Part shown: piece after piece, positions 17,446 through 27,403 of the stretch
Layout: each line of letters begins with the position of its first letter
Position numbering within the stretch: the first letter of the stretch is position 1
DNA from: Thalassococcus halodurans
Lineage (GTDB): Bacteria; Pseudomonadota; Alphaproteobacteria; Rhodobacterales; Rhodobacteraceae
NCBI GenBank assembly: GCA_950096585.1
Contig: CATNDK010000004.1
Location: 1 to 35,685 of the forward strand
Direction: 5' to 3'
Length of the DNA stretch: 35,685 nucleotides
Made by a program: the position numbers and the translations under genes
Notes under the pieces: generated by a model
What the model saw: the letters and a program-made list of their open reading frames with translations, nothing else
The model's database searches: none
Told to the model about the DNA's origin: nothing

Positions 17446-18027
17446 TCATCCCGAAAGCGCTTTGTGCGCCAGCGTTTGGATGGTGGCTTCATAATCCGCC
17501 TGCGACCAGCCACAGTCCCGCACCAACCGTTCCCAGTTTTCGACCGACAGGATCATCCACAACAGATCGGTGGCGGTATCTTCTGTCAGATGGGGCAGCA
17601 GTAACCCGTCATCTTTGATCGCCTTGACCGCCGCCGCGCAGCCATGGCGCATCGCCTGCATCCGGTCATTCCACGCCGCCGCAGCCTCGGCATCGGTGGC
17701 TTGCATCGCGCGCAGCGCAACGGACGTTCCGTGGATTTCCGGAATATACCCGACCCACGCCCGAATGAACGCGCTTAGCCTGTCCTTGCCGGATTTTGCT
17801 GCGCGGCTTTCGGCCAGCCGCCCGTCAATGTCTTTGACAGAATCAATGTGCCGGGTCGTGGCGATCAGCAGGTCGGCGCGGTTCGGATAATGCAGGTACA
17901 ACGCCTGCCGGCTGATCCCGACCGCTTTGGCGATATCAGACATGCGGACATTTTTATTTCCCGATTCCAACAGCTTCCATGTCGTATCGAGAATGCGGGT
18001 TTTTGTATCGGTTTGAGTACTTGACAT
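17446..18027 (-). CDS. TetR/AcrR-family regulator
   Basis: N-terminal TKTRILDTTWKLLESGNKNVRMSDIAKAVGISRQALYLHYPNRADLL. Confidence 0.9.
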   Translation of the reverse strand: MSSTQTDTKTRILDTTWKLLESGNKNVRMSDIAKAVGISRQALYLHYPNRADLLIATTRHIDSVKDIDGRLAESRAAKSGKDRLSAFIRAWVGYIPEIHGTSVALRAMQATDAEAAAAWNDRMQAMRHGCAAAVKAIKDDGLLLPHLTEDTATDLLWMILSVENWERLVRDCGWSQADYEATIQTLAHKALSG

Positions 18028-18077
18028 GGCGTCAATTTACTTCCTGTTTACACCATGTCAACTTTACATCGTGTCAA
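18021..18077. promoter_or_regulatory. Three TTKACR-N3-YGTCAA operator-like repeats between tetR and the NAD(P)-binding gene
   Basis: TTGACATGGCGTCAA (18021-18035), TTTACACCATGTCAA (18047-18061), TTTACATCGTGTCAA (18063-18077). Confidence 0.6.
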
Positions 18078-18113
18078 GCGGTTCGCGAGGCACTCATTTC
18101 AAGGAGAATTGTC

Positions 18114-18743
18114 ATGAAAGTTATCGTATTCGGAGCCACAGGAACGGTTGGTCGTCTTGCTGTGCAGGACCTTTTGAAAGCAGGCCACGAGGTCAGCGCA
18201 TTTGCCCGTTCGCCGCAGAAACTGGATTTCGCGGACCCCAAGCTGCGTCTGATCGCGGGCGATGCGTTTAAGGCTGATGAAGTGGCCAAGGCGGTTGAAG
18301 GTCATGATGCCGTTGTCGTGGCGCTTGGCGCGGGTATGTCCCGCAGCAGTATGATCCGGTCTAAGGGCACATTGAACGTGATCAACGCGATGCAACAACA
18401 GGGCGTGCGTCGTCTGGTGATCCAGTCCACGCTTGGGGCGCATGAAAGCTGGTCGAACCTGAACTTCTTCTGGAAACGGATCATGTTCGGCGCGTTGCTG
18501 AAGCCTGTGTTCAAAGATCACGAGCTTCAGGAATCTCTGGTACGCGCCAGTGGGCTGGATTGGACAATCGTGCGCCCCGGCGCCTTTACCGACGGTCCGG
18601 CAAAGGGCGGCTACAAGGAAAACTTCCCGCCGAGCGAACGGAACCTGTCGCTGAAAATCTCCCGCGCCGATATCGCGCGGTTCCTGACGAAACAGGTTGC
18701 CGACCTGACCTATCTGGGCCGCGCGGTGGCGATTTCGAATTGA
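18114..18743 (+). CDS. NAD(P)H-binding (NmrA-like/atypical SDR) protein
   Basis: MKVIVFGATGTVGRLAVQDLLKAGHEVSAFARSPQKL; AAGGAG RBS at 18101; the upstream part of the listed ORF is not supported. Confidence 0.85.
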   Translation: MKVIVFGATGTVGRLAVQDLLKAGHEVSAFARSPQKLDFADPKLRLIAGDAFKADEVAKAVEGHDAVVVALGAGMSRSSMIRSKGTLNVINAMQQQGVRRLVIQSTLGAHESWSNLNFFWKRIMFGALLKPVFKDHELQESLVRASGLDWTIVRPGAFTDGPAKGGYKENFPPSERNLSLKISRADIARFLTKQVADLTYLGRAVAISN

Positions 18744-18763
18744 TTGAAGTTAGTTATCGAATG

Positions 18764-18793
18764 GCCGTGGCGGGACTTTGTTTCCGCCACGGC
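18764..18793 (+). terminator. 10-bp GC-rich hairpin after the NAD(P)-binding gene (no U tract)
   Basis: GCCGTGGCGG...CCGCCACGGC. Confidence 0.35.
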
Positions 18794-18854
18794 TAGCGCT
18801 AACATGAAATGAGGGGTAGAAGACGCGCGGAGTATTAATTTGGGAGGTGAAGAA

Positions 18855-20306
18855 ATGTCGTTTCTCGGGATCGACCTTGGAACATCGGGCGTGCGTGCCT
18901 TGCTGGTGGACGGCGACGGCGCACCCATCGGATCGACAGAACGTCACTATAGCGTCAGTCACCCCCACACCGGTTGGTCCGAACAGGACCCCGCCGAATG
19001 GGTCGCCGCCCTGAACGGCGCGGTCGAGGAATTGCGCGACACCTATCCGGCCTTTGCCGATCTGAAAGGCATCGGTGTTGCCGGCCATATGCATGGCGCG
19101 ACATTGCTCGATCAAAACGGCGACGTCCTGCGCCCCTGTATCCTATGGAATGATACGCGTTCGCACGTCGAGGCCGCCGCTTTGGACGGTACACCCAACG
19201 TGCGTGATCTGTCCGGCAACATCGTTTTTCCAGGTTTCACAGCGCCGAAACTGGAATGGGTCCGCAAACACGAACCCGAAGTTTTCGCCAAAACCGCCAA
19301 GGTCCTGCTGCCTGCTGCCTACCTAAACTACGTCCTGACTGGCGATTACGTGGCTGACATGTCTGACAGCGCGGGTACGTCTTGGCTGGATGTTGGCCAG
19401 CGCGACTGGTCTGATGAACTGCTTGGCGCAGGCCACATGCGTGCCGATCAGATGCCGCGTCTGGTGGAAGGGTCTGAAAAGGCGGGCGAGCTGCGTGCCG
19501 ATCTTGTCGAAAAGTGGGGCCTGTCCGGTCCGGTCGTTGTGGCCGGTGGGGCAGGGGACAACGCCGCCGCCGCCTGCGGGATTGGTGCGCTTAGCGAAGG
19601 GCAGGGATTTGTATCGCTCGGCACCTCTGGCGTTTTGCTGGCCGCGCGTGACGGCTACAGCCCCGCGCCGGAAACGGCAGTGCACACATTCTGCCACGCC
19701 GTGCCGGGCCGCTGGTACCAGATGGGCGTGCAGCTTTCCGCCACTGATAGCCTGAACTGGTATTCGCGGATCGCGGGCAAGAAGCCCGCCGAACTGACCG
19801 CTGCACTGGGCGATACGCTTATCGCGCCAGGCGCTGTCCGGTTCCTGCCGTATCTGTCAGGTGAACGCACGCCGCATAACGACGCCGAAATCCGTGGCAG
19901 CTTTACCGGCCTCTCTGCCGGCTCCACGCAAGAAGACCTTACCCGTGCGGTGATTGAAGGCGTGGCATTCGGTTTGCGCGACAGCTTTGAAGCCCTGCGG
20001 GCAACGGGGGCGAAGCTGGACAAGCTAATCGCCATCGGCGGCGGCAGCGCGTCGCGCTATTGGCTAAAACTGATCGCGACGGTTCTGAATGTCCCGCTGC
20101 AATTGCCTGCATCGGGGGAATTCGGCGCGGCCTTGGGCGCTGCGCGGTTGTCTATGGTTGCTGCGACTGGACAATCGCCGGAAAGCGTGATTTTCCAGCC
20201 GGACATCCAAGACGAAATTCAGCCAGAGACCGATTTGGTAGATGCTTTTGACAAAGCCTATCAGTCGTTCAAGGCAGCATATGCCGGAATCAAAGCCGTT
20301 CAGTAA
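18855..20306 (+). CDS. xylB: Xylulokinase (FGGY family)
   Basis: FLGIDLGTSGVRALLVDGDG, GVAGHMHGATLLD, FVSLGTSGVLLAARDGY. Confidence 0.9.
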   Translation: MSFLGIDLGTSGVRALLVDGDGAPIGSTERHYSVSHPHTGWSEQDPAEWVAALNGAVEELRDTYPAFADLKGIGVAGHMHGATLLDQNGDVLRPCILWNDTRSHVEAAALDGTPNVRDLSGNIVFPGFTAPKLEWVRKHEPEVFAKTAKVLLPAAYLNYVLTGDYVADMSDSAGTSWLDVGQRDWSDELLGAGHMRADQMPRLVEGSEKAGELRADLVEKWGLSGPVVVAGGAGDNAAAACGIGALSEGQGFVSLGTSGVLLAARDGYSPAPETAVHTFCHAVPGRWYQMGVQLSATDSLNWYSRIAGKKPAELTAALGDTLIAPGAVRFLPYLSGERTPHNDAEIRGSFTGLSAGSTQEDLTRAVIEGVAFGLRDSFEALRATGAKLDKLIAIGGGSASRYWLKLIATVLNVPLQLPASGEFGAALGAARLSMVAATGQSPESVIFQPDIQDEIQPETDLVDAFDKAYQSFKAAYAGIKAVQ

Positions 20307-20345
20307 GTCGATGTGCTGAGCGAAAGATCAGGAAAGGAAAAGATC

Positions 20346-21293
20346 GTGGCCAACGCGCTTGATCAACTGCGAGAAATGACCGTCGTCGTTGCTGACACCG
20401 GAAACCTTGAAGCTGTCAAAAAATATCAGCCCGTAGACTGCACAACGAACCCGTCGCTGGTTCTGGCGGCCCTGTCCGACGATGCCTCGAAAGAGCTGGT
20501 TCAGGCCGAGGTTGAAAAAGGCCGCGCTGCTGGCAAAACGGCCGAGCAGATCACAGACACGTTGACCGTCGCCATCGGTGCCGAGCTGTCCAAGCTGGTT
20601 CCGGGCCGTGTGTCGACAGAAGTTGACGCCTGCCTGTCCTTCGACACAGACGCTTCGGTGAAGCGCGCGCGCGACATCATCGCCGATTACGAAAGCCGTG
20701 GCATCAGCAAGGATCGCATCCTGATCAAACTTGCCTCGACGTGGGAAGGTATCCGCGCCGCCGAGATCCTTCAGAAAGAAGGCATCGACTGTAACCTGAC
20801 GCTGCTGTTTTCCATGGCGCAGGCGGTGGCCTGTGCAGACGCGGGCGCTTTCCTGATTTCGCCCTTCGTTGGCCGTATCACAGATTGGTACAAAAAGGCC
20901 GAAGGCGTTGATGGCTACGAGCCCAACGAAGACCCCGGCGTTCTGTCGGTGCGTCGCATCTATTCCTACTACAAGTCCAACAACATCGACACTGTTGTGA
21001 TGGGCGCGAGCTTCCGTTCCGTCGGTCAGATCAAGGCGCTGGCGGGTTGTGACAACCTGACAATCGGCCCGAAGTTCCTGGACGAGCTGGAAAACGACAA
21101 TAGCACTTTGGAACGCGCGCTGTCGCCCGACACGGTCGAGGCGATGCCCGCCGTTAAAATGGACGAGGCAACGTTCCGTTGGGAAATGAACGAAGACCAG
21201 ATGGCAAGCGAAAAGCTGGCTGAGGGCATCCGCCTGTTCAATGCGGACCATCAGAAGCTGATCAAGATCATCGGCGATCTGGCATCTGCCTAA
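20346..21293 (+). CDS. tal: Transaldolase (TalB type), GTG start
   Basis: ANALDQLREMTVVVADTGNLEAVKKYQPVDCTTNPSLV; ISKDRILIKLASTWEGIRAAEILQKEGI. Confidence 0.93.
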   Translation: MANALDQLREMTVVVADTGNLEAVKKYQPVDCTTNPSLVLAALSDDASKELVQAEVEKGRAAGKTAEQITDTLTVAIGAELSKLVPGRVSTEVDACLSFDTDASVKRARDIIADYESRGISKDRILIKLASTWEGIRAAEILQKEGIDCNLTLLFSMAQAVACADAGAFLISPFVGRITDWYKKAEGVDGYEPNEDPGVLSVRRIYSYYKSNNIDTVVMGASFRSVGQIKALAGCDNLTIGPKFLDELENDNSTLERALSPDTVEAMPAVKMDEATFRWEMNEDQMASEKLAEGIRLFNADHQKLIKIIGDLASA

Positions 21294-21297
21294 TTAC

Positions 21298-21336
21298 AAA
21301 AGGCCCGCACGCGATCAGGCGTGCGGGCCTTTTCTT
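21298..21336 (+). terminator. Intrinsic terminator after tal
   Basis: AAAAGGCCCGCACGC...GCGTGCGGGCCTTTTCTTT hairpin. Confidence 0.85.
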
Positions 21337-21368
21337 TGTGAACGTTGTTGTGGCCGACGCTTGCGTGA

Positions 21369-23609
21369 TCAGACCCTAAGTTTGGGGTCGTCTGGCACCA
21401 CAATCCCACCCAAAAACTGCATCAGTCTTTGTGCGTCGATCGGCTTCGGCAGCAGCAACAGATTGGATTTGGCGCAGGCGTCGATCAGTTCGATCGACCG
21501 GTTTGCCGAAATGATGCAGGACGGGATCGGGCCGAATTCATCGGTGATCGCCCTGATCGCGTCCGTGCCCAAAGCGCCGTCATCCAGCTGATAATCGGCG
21601 ATGATGAAATCGGGCGACACTTCGATTTCGCGTAGCAGATCGACGGCGTGGTCCTGTCCGGGGCAGTCGATGACGTTCACGCCCCAGCCTTCCATGGTCA
21701 TGGTCAAAGCATTGCGCAGGTTTTCGTCGTTTTCGATCAGAAGGGCGATGACACCGGCCAGGTCGCCGTTCTGTTCGACATCGTTTTGCGGCTCTGTCCG
21801 GTCTGTATCCACCGCCACCACGTCAACGCGCGGGACCTCGATCGACAGCATGGTACCTTTGCCAACCTCGGATTCAAGCCGGACGGGATGTTTCAGCAAC
21901 CCGCAGGCACGTTCCACAATGGCAAGCCCCAGCCCCATGCCTTCGGCGGCGCTGGCGTCTGCGTTCAGGCGTTGGAATTCGCGGAATACGACCTCTTGCT
22001 GGTCTTTGGGAATGCCGATGCCCGTATCCCAGACCTCAATCCTTACAGAGTTCCCGACGTGGCGCGCGCCGACAAGGATTTTGCCCTTTTCCGAATAGCG
22101 GATCGCGTTCGACATCAGGTTTTGCACGATGCGCCGCAAATAGGCTGCATCGCTGGCGACCCGCGCCTTGGTCGGCACGATCCGCAGGTCCAGCCCCTTG
22201 GCATGGGCGGCAGGGCGGAAGGCGTCGCCAAGCTGGCGGAACATATCGCCCAACGGCACGGTCGACACGTGCACCGACGCGCGGCCTGAATCCAGTTTGG
22301 AGATATCCAGCAGCGCCTCAAGGATGTGTTCGACACTGTTCAACGCGCTTTCGGCCTTTGCGGCAACGCGGCGTGTTTCGTTGTCGTCATCACCGCCAAG
22401 CGAGGCGACGTAGAGTTTGGCCGCAGACAAGGGTTGCAGCAGGTCGTGACTGGCGGCCGCAACAAAGCGCGACTTCGATGCGTTCGCGCGTTCGGCGTCC
22501 AGCAATGCCTCGGCCAGTTCCTCGGTCCGGTCTGCAACGCGCTGTTCCAGCATTTCGTTGGCATTGGCCAATGCCTGCGCCGCTTGGCGTTCTGCGGTCA
22601 CGTCGGTGAAGGAAATCACAAACCCTTTGTCCGGCATTTCCTGTGCAAAAACAGATAGATAGTTGGTTCGTCCGCGATTGACCTCGAACGACAGGGGCGG
22701 GCGTTCGTCGGTGCTGTTGACCCAAGCTTCCACCGCTTCGGGCCCTGTGCCGCCTTCAAACGTCATTTCGGCACGGGCGCGGGTGAAAAGCGTGCTGAAC
22801 TGCGCGCCCATCTGGAATTGCGTGGTCGGGATCGCTAGCAACTCGCTGGCCCGCGTGTTCCAACCGGCCAGCCGCTGTTTGCTGTCAAAGATGCACAGAC
22901 CCTGATCGATATGTTCCAGCGTCGCGCGGATCAGGCGGGCTTGGTCGTCAAGGATACGATCCCGTTCCTGACGCTCGACGCGCATAATGTCGGTGATGTC
23001 TGTTTGCAGAATGACCGTGCCGCCATCCAGCGTCCTATGCTCGGATACCTGCACCCAGCGACGGCCGCTCATCCGGACGTTAAAGATAACGTGGTCGTCC
23101 TGATGCCGCTCCATCCGGCGGGTGGCCCAATCAAGGGGTGTTTCGGTATCGGGCAGCGACAGGTAGTGCGATTTGCTGACCAGATCGACGTAATCGATGA
23201 ACTGCAATCCGGGCACCAGCGCCTTGCGGATGTCGGGCATATGCATGCCGAAACGGCTGTTACATAGGACCAGTTCTTCGTCGGTGTTGAACAGGGCAAA
23301 GCCCTCTTGCACCGTTTCGATCGCATTGGCGAGGTTGGCGCGTGCCGCTTCGGTTTCCTGATTGGCCAGCGCCAAACGCCCGTTGGAATCGTTCAGCAAA
23401 TCCAGCGCACGTTCCAGATCCTGCGTGCGCGCGCGAACCTCTTGTTCCAGCATCGCGGCGCGTTGGAACTGTGCATAGGCCGCACCCGATGCGTTGGTGG
23501 ATTCCTCGACGCGACGCATCAACGACTCGGCGATTTTCAGCAGCTTTTCGTTCTGCCGTTCAAGCGGGTCGTTGGGATTAATGAGCGTCGGAATCATGGG
23601 AAAGGTCAC
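21369..23609 (-). CDS. Hybrid sensor histidine kinase (PAS, HisKA, HATPase, C-terminal REC), NahK/ErcS'-like
   Basis: H-box FVAAASHDLLQPLSAAKLYVASL, N/G boxes, C-terminal receiver IIADYQLDDG; overlaps the FIST gene. ATG at 23597 is an alternative start. Confidence 0.88.
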   Translation of the reverse strand: MTFPMIPTLINPNDPLERQNEKLLKIAESLMRRVEESTNASGAAYAQFQRAAMLEQEVRARTQDLERALDLLNDSNGRLALANQETEAARANLANAIETVQEGFALFNTDEELVLCNSRFGMHMPDIRKALVPGLQFIDYVDLVSKSHYLSLPDTETPLDWATRRMERHQDDHVIFNVRMSGRRWVQVSEHRTLDGGTVILQTDITDIMRVERQERDRILDDQARLIRATLEHIDQGLCIFDSKQRLAGWNTRASELLAIPTTQFQMGAQFSTLFTRARAEMTFEGGTGPEAVEAWVNSTDERPPLSFEVNRGRTNYLSVFAQEMPDKGFVISFTDVTAERQAAQALANANEMLEQRVADRTEELAEALLDAERANASKSRFVAAASHDLLQPLSAAKLYVASLGGDDDNETRRVAAKAESALNSVEHILEALLDISKLDSGRASVHVSTVPLGDMFRQLGDAFRPAAHAKGLDLRIVPTKARVASDAAYLRRIVQNLMSNAIRYSEKGKILVGARHVGNSVRIEVWDTGIGIPKDQQEVVFREFQRLNADASAAEGMGLGLAIVERACGLLKHPVRLESEVGKGTMLSIEVPRVDVVAVDTDRTEPQNDVEQNGDLAGVIALLIENDENLRNALTMTMEGWGVNVIDCPGQDHAVDLLREIEVSPDFIIADYQLDDGALGTDAIRAITDEFGPIPSCIISANRSIELIDACAKSNLLLLPKPIDAQRLMQFLGGIVVPDDPKLRV

Positions 23610-24771
23610 ACTCGGGCGGATAAATCGCGACGCCGGTCAGCGTCTGGTTCACATGGATCGAATTCAACTGTTCGCCGTAGGTCGAAAAACCCACAACATG
23701 ATTTTTGGCCAATATCTTGGACAAGGCCATGGTCATTTGTTTTTCCTGCGCTTCCAACCGTCGTAAAAGACAATCGCAGCCTAAAATAGTGTCAGGTGGC
23801 GTATCTTTCGAAAGCCCTGCGATTTCCTCTTCTAGATGTTTCACCATGTCCTGCGGTTCGGCCAGCGTCAGAACCAGTCCTTCGTCAATGGCTGAGAAAA
23901 ACACCAGATCGCCATTGTCGGCCACGCGCTGAATGGCACGTACGTGGTGTTCGCCGCCGATCTGCACCACGACAGGGTGGGCGGCAAAAGTGAAGGGCGT
24001 CAGCTGTTCGGGGTCTTTGCCCAGAATGCGTGCATATTCACGCGCCGCGGGTTCGGCGTTGATTTCGCGCACAATCCGGCGGGCGGGGTCGGCATCGGTC
24101 ACGACCATCCGTTGGGCGGTGGGGATCAGGTGATCTGACTTGAACACCTTGATCGGGCAGCGCGTGCGCACCTGTGTCAGGATCGCGGCGTTGGCCAGAA
24201 CCTGACCGTCGTGCATCACGTAGGAATGCGCAAACCGCGTCCCGTCGCCGGCAGATCCGCCAAACAGCGGCACAGGCCCAAGGCCAACCGCCAGTTCGGA
24301 TGTCAGCTGGTCTTCTTTCGTCGACAGCCCGTCGATCATCAGAAAGGTAAACTCGTGGTCCCAATCAGGGGCCGCTTCGATCATGGATGTGCGGTTCTGG
24401 ATCATCTGGTCGATCAGCGATTGTGCCTCGAACGTGTCCAGATCGGGGACCAGCAGGGTTTCGACCTTGAAGTGCGATTTAGGCAGGCCGACCGCGACGA
24501 TGTGATCTTCGGCATAGCCGTTGCCAGACAATTCGCCTGCCGTGGTGCAGCCGACGACAGGGGTAGGCGCAAAGGCCCGGGTGGCCTGTTCGATGATGGC
24601 TTCTGGGTCGGCGCTAGAGGTGACAAACAGAATCACGATTTCCAGACCATCAACGCCAAGGGTTGTGGCCAGCTCCGACACCGGATCGTCGGTTTTGTGA
24701 TAAACATAGGCGGTGCGCACTATTCCGTCCGCGCGGCCCGAGCCCCCATTCAGGCCCAACATCTGGTCCAT
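23578..24771 (-). CDS. FIST-domain sensor protein, NosP-like
   Basis: FIST N/C features PVVGCTTAGELSGNGY, LFGGSAGDGTRF, ILGCDCLLRRLE, VVGFSTYGEQL; directly upstream of the hybrid kinase. Confidence 0.8.
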   Translation of the reverse strand: MDQMLGLNGGSGRADGIVRTAYVYHKTDDPVSELATTLGVDGLEIVILFVTSSADPEAIIEQATRAFAPTPVVGCTTAGELSGNGYAEDHIVAVGLPKSHFKVETLLVPDLDTFEAQSLIDQMIQNRTSMIEAAPDWDHEFTFLMIDGLSTKEDQLTSELAVGLGPVPLFGGSAGDGTRFAHSYVMHDGQVLANAAILTQVRTRCPIKVFKSDHLIPTAQRMVVTDADPARRIVREINAEPAAREYARILGKDPEQLTPFTFAAHPVVVQIGGEHHVRAIQRVADNGDLVFFSAIDEGLVLTLAEPQDMVKHLEEEIAGLSKDTPPDTILGCDCLLRRLEAQEKQMTMALSKILAKNHVVGFSTYGEQLNSIHVNQTLTGVAIYPPECDLSHDSDAH

Positions 24772-24827
24772 CGAGCTTCCTCCCTAAAGCGCGACGTTTT
24801 ACCCGAGTATGCGTGAGTTCGCCGGGG

Positions 24828-25499
24828 TTACAAGCGATTGATCTCTGGCGCGCGTTTGGCCATCAACACCGCTTGGGTCCGGCTTTGCACCCCGAGCTTT
24901 CGAATGATTGCACTGACATGCGCTTTCACGGTTGTCTCGGCAATCGATAGATCAAAGGCGATTTGCTTGTTCAGTTTCCCTTGGCAGATCAGCTCCAGTA
25001 TCCGCGTTTGTTGTTTTGTCAGCGTCGCCAGCCGCTGTGCTTCGAAGTTGCGGACGCTGTCTTCGTCCGGCTCCAGCAAAACGCAACCCTCTGGCAGAAA
25101 CGTTTCGCCATTTTGCAACGCCTTGAACGCGTTTCGGAACACGTCCCTTTGGCTGTGTTTCGGCACATAGCCCGCAGCGCCGGAATGGATGACCTGACTG
25201 ATCAGGCAATCTTCTGTCATCGAAGACACCACGATCACAGGCGCCTTTGCCAGCCCGATCAGTTTCCGCACCGCTTCCAGCCCCTGAACACCGGGCATGT
25301 TCAGATCCAGCATGATCGCATCAGGCTCTAACCCGCCCTCAAGCATTTCAATTGCGCGGTCCAGACGATCGGCTGTGTGGATTTCGCCAATATTCGCCAC
25401 CGATTGCAGCGTCATCGACAACGCATCGCAAAACAGCGGGTGATCATCGACGATCAGAACCGATTTGAAAACGCAATGAATGGGGGCGTGCGCAAGCAT
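24828..25499 (-). CDS. NarL/LuxR-family response regulator (AgmR/ExaE-like position)
   Basis: REC domain SVLIVDDHPLFCDALSMTLQ, LDLNMPGVQGLEAV; C-terminal HTH QTRILELICQGKLNKQIAFDLSIAETTVKAHVSAIIRKLGVQSRTQAV. Confidence 0.9.
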   Translation of the reverse strand: MLAHAPIHCVFKSVLIVDDHPLFCDALSMTLQSVANIGEIHTADRLDRAIEMLEGGLEPDAIMLDLNMPGVQGLEAVRKLIGLAKAPVIVVSSMTEDCLISQVIHSGAAGYVPKHSQRDVFRNAFKALQNGETFLPEGCVLLEPDEDSVRNFEAQRLATLTKQQTRILELICQGKLNKQIAFDLSIAETTVKAHVSAIIRKLGVQSRTQAVLMAKRAPEINRL

Positions 25500-25590
25500 A
25501 TAAGGCGGACCTTGCTCCTAATAGTACGGAACCTGAAATAATCGTACCAATCCAGCCCGCCAGCGCCTATTAGCGGAAGGTCTTATAAGA

Positions 25591-25619
25591 AAACGCGCAC
25601 CGTTGTCGGGTGCGCGTTT
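25591..25619 (-). terminator. Intrinsic terminator downstream of the PQQ alcohol dehydrogenase gene
   Basis: AAACGCGCACC...GGTGCGCGTTT hairpin; T-rich on the minus strand. Confidence 0.75.
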
Positions 25620-25642
25620 CCGTTTTTATCCAATGGGTTGGA

Positions 25643-27403
25643 TTACTTCATGGCCAGCTGCTTGGGCAGCTTGAATGTCCACAGCATGCCACCTTGGTTC
25701 AGGTAGTTGACCTTTTTGGCAACTTCACCACCCCAGAGCGGAACCGCGCCACCCCAGCCAGAGATAACCGACACATACTGTTCGCCGTCCTGTTCCCATG
25801 TGATGGGCTGACCGACGATGCCGGAACCTGTCTGGAACGACCACAGTTTTTCACCTGTTTCGTCATCCAGAGCGATGAACTCACCTTCAGGCGTGCCGAA
25901 GAATACCAGACCGCCAGCGGTGGTCATAACACCCGACCAAAGCGGTGCTTCGTTCTTGTATTCCCAGACCCAGTCGCCTGTTTCCGGATCGATCGCCTTC
26001 AGGCTGCCGATGTGGTCTTCGTAGTTCGGCTTGATGGTAAAGCCCGCACCCAGGTACGCCGCGCCTTTTTTGTAGGTGATCGGCTCGTTCCAGATATCCA
26101 TGCCCCATTCGTTGGACGGAACATAGAAGTTGCCTGTGCGCTGCGAGAACGCCATCGGCATCCAGTTCTTACCACCTAGGAAGGACGGGGATGCAAAGAT
26201 AACTTCGCCTTTGGCACCATCTGCTGCCTCGGCGGGGTTACCCGGACGGTTTTCTTCAACAAAGATCGGACGACCGTTTTCGTCGATACCGCTTGCCCAA
26301 GAGATGTCCTTGACGAAGGGTGCCGCGCTGATGAAGTCGCCTGTTTCACGATCCAGAACGTAGAAATAGCCGTTACGGTCAGCTGTCGCATAACGCTTTT
26401 CGCCGTTGCGGTCGGTGTAGGCGACGACTTCGTTTACGCCGTCATAGTCCCAACCTTCGCGCGGGGTTGTCTGGAAGTGCCACTTGATTTCGCCTGTTGC
26501 AGGGTCGATGCCGATACGGCTTGCTGCGTACAGGTTGTCACCTTCGGTGCCTTCGGGGTTGCCAGCAGAACGCAACCAGCTGTTCCACGGGGCAGGGTTA
26601 CCCGCGCCGAATACCAGCGTGTCTGTCTCTGCGTCATAAGAGCCGCCCAGCCATGTCGCGCCGCCACCTGTTTTCCACAGATCGCCCGGCCATGTCGCGT
26701 TCAGCGTGCCGGTCATTGTGGATTCTTCGCCGTTCAGCGTACCCATGTGACCTTCGATCACCGGACGTGTCCAAACCATTTCGCCTGTTTCGGCGTTACG
26801 GGCCTGAACTTCGCCAACGATACCGAATTCGCCGCCAGAGTTACCTGTGACAACCAGACCGTTCACGATCAGCGGAGCTGCTGTGTAGGAATAGCCGGCT
26901 TTGTAATCAGCGATCTTGTCGCGCCAGACAACGTCACCTGTTTTCAGGTCCAGAGCCACGATGCGGGCGTCCAGTGTGCCGAAATAGATGTTGTTGCCGT
27001 AGATGGCCGCGCCGCGGTTAACCACGTCACAGCAGGGCAGGATGCCTTCGGGCAGACGTGCGTCGTACTGCCAGATTTCCTTGCCTGTTTTGACGTCGAT
27101 CGCGAACAGACGGGAATAGGAACCCGTGATGTACATGATGCCGTCGTAAATCAGCGGCTGGGTTTCCTGACCGCGCTGCTTTTCACCGCCAAGGCTGAAG
27201 GCCCAGGCAGGAACAAGGTTATCGACGTTTTCTTTGTTCAGAGTCTCCAGCGGGCTGTAGCGCTGAAGGTGACGACCCATACCATTGGTCACAACCTGTG
27301 TTGTGATGGTCTGGTCGTTGGCCACATCCTGTTCGGTGACCTCGGCATAGGCGGTTGTTGCAGCCAATACGCCAGCAACAGCGGCCATAATGAAACGGTT
27401 CAT
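25643..27403 (-). CDS. PQQ-dependent alcohol dehydrogenase, ExaA/ExaF/PedH-like, with lanthanide-type Asp
   Basis: [20 protein letters not shown], vicinal cysteines [15 protein letters not shown], tryptophan-docking-like repeats, [18 protein letters not shown]; active-site segment WDYDGVNE; signal peptide. Confidence 0.93.
   Translation of the reverse strand: MNRFIMAAVAGVLAATTAYAEVTEQDVANDQTITTQVVTNGMGRHLQRYSPLETLNKENVDNLVPAWAFSLGGEKQRGQETQPLIYDGIMYITGSYSRLFAIDVKTGKEIWQYDARLPEGILPCCDVVNRGAAIYGNNIYFGTLDARIVALDLKTGDVVWRDKIADYKAGYSYTAAPLIVNGLVVTGNSGGEFGIVGEVQARNAETGEMVWTRPVIEGHMGTLNGEESTMTGTLNATWPGDLWKTGGGATWLGGSYDAETDTLVFGAGNPAPWNSWLRSAGNPEGTEGDNLYAASRIGIDPATGEIKWHFQTTPREGWDYDGVNEVVAYTDRNGEKRYATADRNGYFYVLDRETGDFISAAPFVKDISWASGIDENGRPIFVEENRPGNPAEAADGAKGEVIFASPSFLGGKNWMPMAFSQRTGNFYVPSNEWGMDIWNEPITYKKGAAYLGAGFTIKPNYEDHIGSLKAIDPETGDWVWEYKNEAPLWSGVMTTAGGLVFFGTPEGEFIALDDETGEKLWSFQTGSGIVGQPITWEQDGEQYVSVISGWGGAVPLWGGEVAKKVNYLNQGGMLWTFKLPKQLAMK

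Noticed and set aside
20328-21251. 307-aa minus-strand ORF over transaldolase
   Set aside because: Antisense to a highly conserved gene; no domain recognised.
25643-27403. Calling the quinoprotein XoxF (methanol dehydrogenase)
   Set aside because: The DYD motif fits, but the rest of the sequence is closer to ExaA/ExaF-type ethanol dehydrogenases than to XoxF.
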